Shown piece after piece: positions 5,270 through 10,103 of a stretch of 10,103 bases of DNA. Every line of letters begins with the position of its first letter. Position 1 is the first letter of the stretch. Below the pieces are notes generated by a model that had not been told where the DNA came from, did not search any database, and was given only the letters and a program-made list of their open reading frames with translations. The DNA comes from CAZPRQ01 sp964589415 (GTDB lineage Bacteria; Patescibacteriota; Doudnabacteria; UBA920). Location: NCBI GenBank assembly GCA_964589415.1, contig CAZPRQ010000044.1, positions 1 through 10,103 of the forward strand, in the 5' to 3' direction. The position numbers and the translations under genes were made by a program.

Positions 5270-5440
5270 CTATATTAATTTCAACACTCTCCACCCTGTA
5301 CCAGTCGTCTGACTCCGGTACAGGGCGCAGCCAGCTATTATTTATATCAACTTTAGTACTTTCCACCATGAACCACTCGATGACTCGGGTATCATGGCGC
5401 GACCACACATCAACTATATTAATTTCAACACTTTCCACCA
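5270..5440 (-). repeat. 72-nt tandem repeat of the sodA 3' end with hairpins
   Basis: The last 27 nt of sodA (5414-5440, encoding WWKVLKLI and stop) recur at 5342-5368 and 5270-5296, at an exact 72-nt period. The middle copy differs at six bases, all silent (V, L, K, L and stop codons changed; two changes in one Leu codon). The outer copy differs at two bases and reads GWRVLKLI-stop. Between copies lie hairpins 5366-5397 (CCATGAACC / GGTATCATGG, one bulge) and 5294-5325 (CCCTGTACC / GGTACAGGG). At two stem positions both bases changed together, keeping the pairs. On the sodA strand the array forms the 3' untranslated region. Confidence 0.8.
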
Positions 5441-5998
5441 CGCCTCAATGTAATCTGGGCGTTTATTCATATATTTTAAATAGTACGCATGTTCCCAAAC
5501 ATCCAGACCTAAAATTGGCTCAAGGCCAAGGATAAGCGGGGAATCTTGGTTCGGCATGTTTTGAATTATTAGTTTAGAATTTTTTCCATCACGAACTAGC
5601 CAAGTCCAGCCGCTGCCAAAAACTTTGGCTGCAGAGTCGTTAAATTGTTTTTTGAAATCATCAACGCTGCCAAAAGTAGAAGCTACTTCTTTATTAAGCA
5701 GCTCGTCCTTTACATTACTAGGATCCAAATATTTCCAAAACAGGGAGTGATTATGGTGCCCGCCGCCATGGTTTTGGATTGTTTTTCTGTCAGGTTCTTC
5801 AACTTTTAAATTTAACAAATCGGTTAGCAGTTCTTCTACTGGCCTTCCTTGCAAATCCGGGTATTTTTCTAAAACGGCATTTAATTTGTCTACATAGGTT
5901 TGGTGATGCTTGGTATGGTGGAGTTCCATGGTTTTCGCGTCTATATATGGCTCCAGGGCATCATAGCCATAGGGAAGAGGAGGAAGGGTGTGTTTCAT
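5414..5998 (-). CDS. sodA: superoxide dismutase, Mn-type (Fe/Mn family)
   Basis: The enzyme converts superoxide to hydrogen peroxide and oxygen. Metal ligands by family alignment are His27 (MELHHTKHHQTYV), His84 (HHNHSLFWKYL), Asp166 and His170 (LDVWEHAYYLKY); Tyr35 is the gateway tyrosine. Gln151 in NQDSPL and the GGGHHNHS segment favour the manganese type over the iron type, although cambialistic enzymes cannot be excluded. There is no signal peptide, so it acts in the cytoplasm. The 194 residues end at DYIEAWWKVLKLI, roughly 12-15 residues short of the usual VVNWDEV... ending. That end is exactly the segment repeated downstream at 72-nt intervals. ATG 5998 is the family start; no Shine-Dalgarno sequence is seen, but TATTATAAA lies just upstream. 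It is a single gene facing away from rny. Confidence 0.97.
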   Translation of the reverse strand: MKHTLPPLPYGYDALEPYIDAKTMELHHTKHHQTYVDKLNAVLEKYPDLQGRPVEELLTDLLNLKVEEPDRKTIQNHGGGHHNHSLFWKYLDPSNVKDELLNKEVASTFGSVDDFKKQFNDSAAKVFGSGWTWLVRDGKNSKLIIQNMPNQDSPLILGLEPILGLDVWEHAYYLKYMNKRPDYIEAWWKVLKLI

Positions 5999-6014
5999 AT
6001 ATGTTTATAATATT

Positions 6015-6116
6015 TATAATCCGAATGACCCGAATACTGCAATCCTAATGACCCGAATAGAGCTTCAATTATATTTGGGCATATGGATTGTTCCCATATG
6101 GAGTATTCGGATTATA
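6015..6116. repeat. direct and inverted repeats upstream of sodA
   Basis: AATCCGAATGACCCGAATA (6018-6036) is repeated as AATCCTAATGACCCGAATA (6041-6059), one mismatch, 23 bp apart. TATAATCCGAAT (6016-6027) also has its perfect inverse ATTCGGATTATA at 6105-6116. Nested inside is CATATGG (6080-6086) / CCATATG (6094-6100). The block covers the likely sodA promoter region, so the direct repeats could be operator sites, but a dispersed intergenic repeat is equally plausible. Confidence 0.65.
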
Positions 6117-6157
6117 TTCTTGTTAATTATAATGAATATAGTAAGGTTATCATGTCT

Positions 6158-6186
6158 TTGACAGCTTCGGCAAATTTTGGTACTAT
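6158..6186 (+). promoter_or_regulatory. sigma-70 promoter for rny
   Basis: TTGACA (6158-6163), a 17-nt spacer and TACTAT (6181-6186), with a TG extended -10 at 6178-6179. A start near 6193 would give rny a leader of about 210 nt. Matches are read directly; use is inferred. Confidence 0.6.
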
Positions 6187-6312
6187 AAAGGCGCTGAAAT
6201 AAGATAATTTCCGCACTGAGAGCTTGATGATTCCACTATGATAAAGCAAATTATTTTTTCCCACGTATATATTTCCTTTGTTAATACTATATTTTCGGTA
6301 CTAGCAACCCGG

Positions 6313-6356
6313 AGTTTGGAAAAACGCCCTAAACTTACTTAGTTTGGGAATTTTGC
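6313..6356 (+). promoter_or_regulatory. possible attenuator in the rny leader
   Basis: CCC-T-AAACT (6327-6335, T6330 bulged) can pair with the downstream AGTTTGGG (6341-6348), a terminator-like hairpin followed by AATTTT. It can instead pair with the upstream direct repeat AGTTTGG (6313-6319). The two pairings exclude each other, the layout of a terminator/antiterminator switch. The T tract is short, so the case is suggestive only. Confidence 0.4.
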
Positions 6357-6376
6357 TATATTCATAAAATTTCAAG

Positions 6377-6397
6377 CCTTACCGTGCGATTGTAAGG
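6377..6397 (+). promoter_or_regulatory. hairpin covering the rny ribosome-binding site
   Basis: CCTTAC (6377-6382) pairs perfectly with GTAAGG (6392-6397) around a 9-nt loop. AAGG (6394-6397), 6 nt before ATG 6404, is the only Shine-Dalgarno-like sequence for rny and would be hidden in the stem. Confidence 0.45.
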
Positions 6398-6403
6398 TAT
6401 TTT

Positions 6404-7923
6404 ATGATTTTTGCGTATATTATTGGAGGTGTAGCAGTTGGGTTTATTATTGGTTATATTCTTAGGCAGAGTATGGCCACCAAGAAGGTGGGGACGGCCG
6501 AGGCCAGGGCAGAAAAAATTGTAGATGAGGCAAAGTCCAAAGAGAGGGAAATTTTACTGGAAGCCAAATCCAGGTCTTTGGAAATTATTGAACAAGCAAA
6601 GAAGCAAGAGCAGGAATTTCGCTCTCAAATAGTTAGATTCGAAGAGCGCATAGACAGAAAAGAAAAAGAATTAGACTCCAAATCCGCGCAGATGGACCGC
6701 CAGAAGCAGGACCTCGAAGCAAAAAAGGAAGAGATACAAAAAGTTCAGGAAGAAATTAAGGAAATGCGGCAAAAGCAGGTGCAGAATTTGGAAAAAATTG
6801 CGGGAATGACCAGGGACGAAGCGGTTAAAGTTTTGCTCGATAACGCGGAAAAGACCGTAAAAGAGGAAATGTTGCAGTTGCATAAAAAACTTTTAGCTCA
6901 AGCGCATGAGAATGCCGAACGCGATGCCCGAAGTATTGTGGCCCAGGCCATAGAGCGCGTGGCAAGCGAAGTTACCAGTGAAACCACAACGACCACGGTC
7001 CAAATTCCGAACGAAGAAATGAAGGGTCGAATTATTGGTAAGGAAGGCCGTAATATTCGCGCTTTTGAACAAATGATGGGCGTGGAAATTTTAATTGATG
7101 ACTCTCCGGATACAGTAGTAATTTCGGGTTTCAATTCCATTCGCCGACATATTTCAAAATTGACTTTGGAAAAACTGTTGTCAGACGGTAGGATTCACCC
7201 CGCGCGTATTGAAGAGGCTTACGAAAAAAGCAAGGCGGAAATAAATGAACAAATTAAGCAGGCTGGCGAACAGGCTGTGTATGAACTTGGCATTACCGCT
7301 TTTCCTCCTAAGCTCGTTCATCTTATTGGTCGGCTGTTGTTTAGGACTTCATATGGCCAGAATATTCTTCGTCATTCCATTGAAATGGCAAAACTCGCCG
7401 CGCTAATTGCCGAAGAATTGGGCGCGGATGTGCAAATAGCCAAACAGGGCGCGCTTCTTCACGACATAGGAAAAGCGCTTGACCAGGATTTGGAAGGGAC
7501 TCACGTGGAAATTGGCCGCAAAATAGCTGAAAAATTTAATTTAGACAAGCGTGTGGTGGAAGCAATAACTTCCCACCATGCAGATACCGACGTGTCCGGA
7601 AAGAGCGAAGCGGCAACGAGTGTGGAAGCCATAATTGTGGACGCGTGCGACAACATTTCCGGTGCCCGTCCAGGCGCGCGAAAAGACAGTCTGGAAAATT
7701 ATATTAAACGCCTTACCGATTTGGAAAATATTGCCAACAGCTTTGAAGGCGTGGAAAAAACCTATGCCATTCAGGGCGGCCGCGAAATTCGGGTGTTTGT
7801 AAGACCGGAACGGCTGGACGATCTTGGCTGCCAAAAGCTGGCCCGCGAAATTGCCAACCGCTTGGAAAACGAAATAAAATTCCCCGGTGAAATTAAGGTG
7901 CATGTAATAAGAGAAACCAGGGT
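6404..7923 (+). CDS. rny: ribonuclease Y (C-terminal end lost in assembly gap)
   Basis: RNase Y is a membrane-anchored endoribonuclease that starts mRNA decay. The frame shows the full layout: an N-terminal membrane helix (about 1-20, FAYIIGGVAVGFIIGYIL), a long charged coiled coil (about 31-190), a KH domain with GxxG loop GKEG (212-215) in GRIIGKEGRNIRAFE, and an HD domain with HD pair His353-Asp354 (LLHDIGK), the HH pair 391-392 and Asp416 (VDACDNISGARPGARKDS). 507 residues are visible, ending VIRETRV. The family usually ends a few residues later, so only about half a dozen residues and the stop lie in the N run. The start at ATG 6404 leads directly into the membrane helix. ymdB follows, as in Bacillus. 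A long structured leader precedes the gene. Confidence 0.97.
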
Positions 7924-8023
7924 NNNNNNNNNNNNNNNNNNNNNNNNNNNNNNNNNNNNNNNNNNNNNNNNNNNNNNNNNNNNNNNNNNNNNNNNNNNNN
8001 NNNNNNNNNNNNNNNNNNNNNNN
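7924..8023. other. assembly gap (100 N)
   Basis: Exactly 100 unresolved bases, a common placeholder length, so the true distance is unknown. On family lengths the gap should contain only the last few codons of rny, the junction, and the first two to four codons of ymdB. A repeat or palindrome at this junction, as elsewhere in the window, might explain the assembly break. Confidence 0.95.
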
Positions 8024-8024
8024 A

Positions 8025-8819
8025 ATTCTCTTTATAGGCGATGTGGTAGGTAAAGGCGGACGCAAAATTTTGCGTCAGGTCTTGCCCGAGTGGAAAGAAA
8101 AATATAACCCGGATGTAGTAATTGTCAATGTCGAAAATATGGCGCATGGTAAAGGGGTTACGCTTTCAACCATGAAAGAAATAGAAGATTTGGGCATAGA
8201 CGTCTATACCGGGGGCAACCATATTTTTAGCAAGCATGAGTTAGCTGAAGGTGTTTTTGATAAATACCAAAATTTGATTCGGCCAGCCAATTTTATAGGG
8301 TCTTTTCCAGGGTATGGGTATTACCGGTTTGCAAAAAATGGGCGGCAATATTTGGTTATGAATTTAAACGCCCAAGTTTTTATGGAAAAGCAATTTGAGA
8401 GCGAAATATCCAGCCCATTTAAAGCATTGGATGAATTGTTGCTAGAACAATCTCAAAAAGGTGATATAATAGTGGTAGATTTTCATAGTGAAGCCAGCAG
8501 CGAAAAAATTGCTTTTGGCTGGCACGCGGACGGGAAAGTTACGGCGGTGCTGGGTACTCATACTCACGTACCGACGGCCGACGCTCGCGTATTGCTCGGG
8601 GGTACGGCTTATATTTCTGATGTTGGCATGACAGGCTCTAGGGACGGCATAATTGGCGTGGTGCGTGAAAATGCAATGGCAAAATTTTTAGATCCCGCCA
8701 TAAAATTTAAAAACGAGCCGGAAGAAAGCGGTGTAATGCAAATAAACGGGGTAGTGGTGGAAGTTGGGGAAAATGGCAAGGCCGTGGGCATACAACACAT
8801 ACACGAAGAGATTAAATAA
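8025..8819 (+). CDS. ymdB: YmdB-family metallophosphoesterase (start lost in gap)
   Basis: Members of this family (TIGR00282) are dinuclear-metal phosphodiesterases; B. subtilis YmdB hydrolyses 2',3'-cyclic nucleotides and affects RNase Y-dependent RNA levels and biofilm choice. The frame is open from the gap and reads ILFIGDVVGKGGRKIL, so a GTG at 8043 is internal and the true start lies a few codons inside the N run. Metal-site motifs follow in order: GD, VENMAHGKG, TGGNHIF, VDFHSEASSEK, GTHTHVPTAD and GTAYISDVGMTG. About 264 residues are visible, close to full length. Direct position after rny suggests one transcript and a shared role in RNA turnover. It ends at TAA 8817-8819, followed by AT-rich repeats. 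Confidence 0.94.
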   Translation: MLFIGDVVGKGGRKILRQVLPEWKEKYNPDVVIVNVENMAHGKGVTLSTMKEIEDLGIDVYTGGNHIFSKHELAEGVFDKYQNLIRPANFIGSFPGYGYYRFAKNGRQYLVMNLNAQVFMEKQFESEISSPFKALDELLLEQSQKGDIIVVDFHSEASSEKIAFGWHADGKVTAVLGTHTHVPTADARVLLGGTAYISDVGMTGSRDGIIGVVRENAMAKFLDPAIKFKNEPEESGVMQINGVVVEVGENGKAVGIQHIHEEIK

Positions 8820-8913
8820 AATTAAGTAAAATTAAATAAAATTGATCATAATTTAACCGCAGTAATTTTTATTTAATTTTATTTAATTATGGTCAATTTT
8901 AATTAATTCCCTT
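8820..8913. repeat. AT-rich repeat with hairpin between ymdB and the methyltransferase gene
   Basis: AAAATTAAAT/AAAATTAAGT units are repeated, and AAAATTGATCATAATT (8838-8853) pairs with AATTATGGTCAATTTT (8885-8900) with one mismatch. The intervening AATTTTTATTTAATTTT (8864-8880) also occurs exactly at 3041-3057 between rluD and rplS. It resembles the other intergenic repeats here, although low complexity weakens the match. On RNA it could act as a weak bidirectional terminator. Confidence 0.6.
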
Positions 8914-9441
8914 ATGTCTAAATTTATAAACCCTTCATTAGTAATAGCACAGACAGGTCTGGTAAAAGGTGGTGTGGTTGCAGACCTTGGCTGTGGCAGC
9001 GGATTTTATGTATTGCCGGCAGCCCAAATGGTGGGAGCGGAAGGCGTGGTTTATGGGGTAGATGTCCAGGCGGCAAAACTTGAGGCAACAAGTTCCATTG
9101 CCAAGCAAATGGGTTATAAAAATGTGAAGATTGTCCATGCCGATTTAAGCAAGCCGCTCTTGGAGCTTGAAGAGCATTCATGCGATTTGGTCGTAATTGG
9201 CAATATTTTGCATGAAATTTCAGTGCCCGACAAGCTGCTTGCAAACGCATATAGGCTGTTAAAGCCCGAGGGTAAAATTTTGGTGGTGGAATGGAAAAAA
9301 GAAGGTACTCCATTTGGACCGGCCATAGACCGCAGAATAAGCCAGCAACAGCTGGAAGTTATGCTTATGCGCGCGGGTTTAAGAAAAGAGCAGGATTTGG
9401 AGGCAGACGGATATCATTATGCCGTACTGTTTAAGCGGTAG
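8914..9441 (+). CDS. class I SAM-dependent methyltransferase
   Basis: A 175-aa Rossmann-fold methyltransferase of the broad Methyltransf_11/25 or UbiE-like type. SAM-binding motif I is VADLGCGSG (22-30), the acidic ribose-binding residue is Asp50 in YGVDVQ, and Asp77 in HADL contacts the adenine region. The post-motif DLVVIGNILHEI (91-102) and strand LLKPEGKILVVEWKK (115-129) complete the core. There is no substrate-recognition domain, so the substrate (small molecule, lipid, protein or metalloid) cannot be told. The start ATG 8914 leaves about 20 residues before motif I, short for the family but workable; no Shine-Dalgarno sequence. The membrane-protein gene follows after 19 nt in the same direction, which suggests co-transcription and perhaps a shared role. 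Confidence 0.88.
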   Translation: MSKFINPSLVIAQTGLVKGGVVADLGCGSGFYVLPAAQMVGAEGVVYGVDVQAAKLEATSSIAKQMGYKNVKIVHADLSKPLLELEEHSCDLVVIGNILHEISVPDKLLANAYRLLKPEGKILVVEWKKEGTPFGPAIDRRISQQQLEVMLMRAGLRKEQDLEADGYHYAVLFKR

Positions 9442-9460
9442 GCAGAAAATTTAAGTATAT

Positions 9461-9859
9461 ATGGATATAAAAACTTTAGTCAGCAAAACTTTTTTATTTG
9501 ATGTAGGGTTTCCGGCCGTACGGAATTTTGACCAGGCCTGGTTAATTATAAGTTTGGGCGCGTTGGCTATTGGAGCAGTGCTATGGCTAGCTTATAAATT
9601 GTCTTCTGTACCGGTAGATATTAAATACCGACATAAATTGGCGAGTCCTTTATTGTTTATGGGTCTTTGCGGGCTAGTTTGGTACGGTTTAAGGTACCAG
9701 CAGGTTCGACTGCTTAGCGCCCGCGTTATTATTATCCTAATAGCAGTCGTCTCAATAATCTGGTTGGTTTTTGTAATCGCTAAAATGTTTAAGAATTACA
9801 ATTCTGAAAAAATGAATTGGGAAAAACAACAGCTTAAGGCGAAGTACCTTCCGAAGTAG
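9461..9859 (+). CDS. three-helix membrane protein, unknown function
   Basis: A 132-aa protein without a recognised domain. Hydrophobic segments at about residues 26-46, 60-77 and 86-108 predict three membrane helices, joined by short basic loops (DIKYRHK, RYQQVR). A charged C-terminal tail of about 24 residues (NYNSEKMNWEKQQLKAKYLPK) is probably cytoplasmic. There is no cleavable signal peptide and no cysteine pattern (a single Cys70). The start ATG 9461 lies 19 nt after the methyltransferase stop, without a Shine-Dalgarno sequence. The close spacing argues for an operon with the methyltransferase. I infer an integral membrane protein only; no function can be assigned. Confidence 0.75.
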   Translation: MDIKTLVSKTFLFDVGFPAVRNFDQAWLIISLGALAIGAVLWLAYKLSSVPVDIKYRHKLASPLLFMGLCGLVWYGLRYQQVRLLSARVIIILIAVVSIIWLVFVIAKMFKNYNSEKMNWEKQQLKAKYLPK

Positions 9860-10103
9860 AATAGAAAATCACGGGGCATTTTATCATCCTATCATTCTAT
9901 CAATATAACAAAATAACAATTAAACAATTTAACATATAAAAGAATCTAGAAGTTAGAATATAGAATTTAGGAAGACTGCAAGCTACTGGTCACTGTCTAC
10001 TAGTTTTGTAATTTAGTTTACTTTAGTATTTAGAAGCTATCTTAAAAATAATTTGTAAACGAAATTGTCAGGATTTCGAGCGGATTGGCACAAATAAATT
10101 TTG
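9860..10103. other. AT-rich intergenic region with repeats
   Basis: No gene is seen in these 244 bp. They contain TAGAA-type near-repeats (about 9941-9970), the 13-mer CTTTAGTATTTAG (10021-10033) shared with the hairpin before trmD, and a small hairpin CGAAAT (10060-10065) / ATTTCG (10073-10078). There is no strong terminator after the membrane-protein gene and no convincing promoter before the window edge. Confidence 0.5.

Noticed and set aside
5270..5440. Integron attC sites or a CRISPR array
   Set aside because: The units have hairpins but lack the RYYYAAC/GTTRRRY core of attC, no integrase is present, and the repeats are too few, long and diverged for CRISPR.
5265..5441. A 58-codon minus-strand frame with a 24-residue repeat (VESVEINIV, VESTKVDIN, VESVEINIV)
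   Set aside because: It has only a GTG start overlapping sodA, no ribosome-binding site, and the differences between units change its peptide while leaving the sodA-frame peptide intact.
6187..6403. tRNA or known riboswitch in the rny leader
   Set aside because: No cloverleaf, T-loop or recognisable riboswitch core was found; only the alternative hairpins are supported.
8043..8045. GTG 8043 as the ymdB start
   Set aside because: The frame is open upstream to the gap and encodes ILFIGD, which contains the first metal-binding aspartate, so the true start is within the N run.
7541..8147. Minus-strand frames spanning the N run
   Set aside because: They are products of translating N as X and lie opposite rny and ymdB.
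1266..9859. Recoding of UGA as in Gracilibacteria or Absconditabacteria
   Set aside because: trmD ends properly at TGA with a full-length product and no conserved gene contains an internal TGA.

Overview
The window looks like a scaffold piece from a small-genome bacterium of the Candidate Phyla Radiation (Patescibacteria; I would guess the Parcubacteria side, from general appearance only). Signs of this are low-GC coding with the standard code (TAA, TAG and TGA all act as stops), mostly leaderless-looking starts with no Shine-Dalgarno sequence, ribosomal proteins with unusual tails, unrecognised small genes, and intergenic spaces filled with short AT-rich repeats and palindromes. A run of exactly 100 N (7924-8023) marks a scaffold gap.

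Region 1 (1-3490) is the conserved rpsP/trmD/rplS neighbourhood, all on the plus strand: the tail of an unknown gene, rpsP (bS16), khpA (KH-domain RNA-binding protein), trmD (tRNA m1G37 methyltransferase), an RluD-type pseudouridine synthase, and rplS (bL19). It is cut into separate transcription units. rpsP and khpA each have a near-consensus sigma-70 promoter and a strong intrinsic terminator. trmD-rluD-rplS is a compact run closed by a third terminator. rimM, usually found between khpA and trmD, is absent. trmD carries an in-frame low-complexity repeat of the kind otherwise seen between genes.

Region 2 (3490-6120) is an accessory stretch: an unknown 182-aa protein (-), an 86-aa two-helix membrane protein with four cysteines (-), an unknown 119-aa protein with a strong Shine-Dalgarno sequence (+), and a manganese-type superoxide dismutase (-). 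The first three genes and the sodA 3' side are separated by three clear copies and one degenerate copy of a roughly 38-bp palindrome (CAAGGGGAATC...GATTCCCCTTG). Just beyond sodA its last nine codons (eight residues and the stop) are repeated twice at an exact 72-nt period, with a hairpin between copies. One copy differs from the real gene end at six bases, all silent. This is the most unusual signal in the window.

Region 3 (6120-10103) holds RNase Y (rny), with a structured leader of about 210 nt, then the scaffold gap, then ymdB (YmdB/TIGR00282-type metallophosphoesterase). The rny-ymdB pairing is also known from Bacillus. A class I SAM methyltransferase and a three-helix membrane protein follow as a likely gene pair, and the window ends in AT-rich intergenic repeats.

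Functionally, most recognisable genes concern translation and RNA: ribosomal proteins, tRNA and rRNA modification, an RNA chaperone and RNA decay. sodA adds oxidative-stress defence. No CRISPR array, tRNA, rRNA, transposase or prophage gene was seen.
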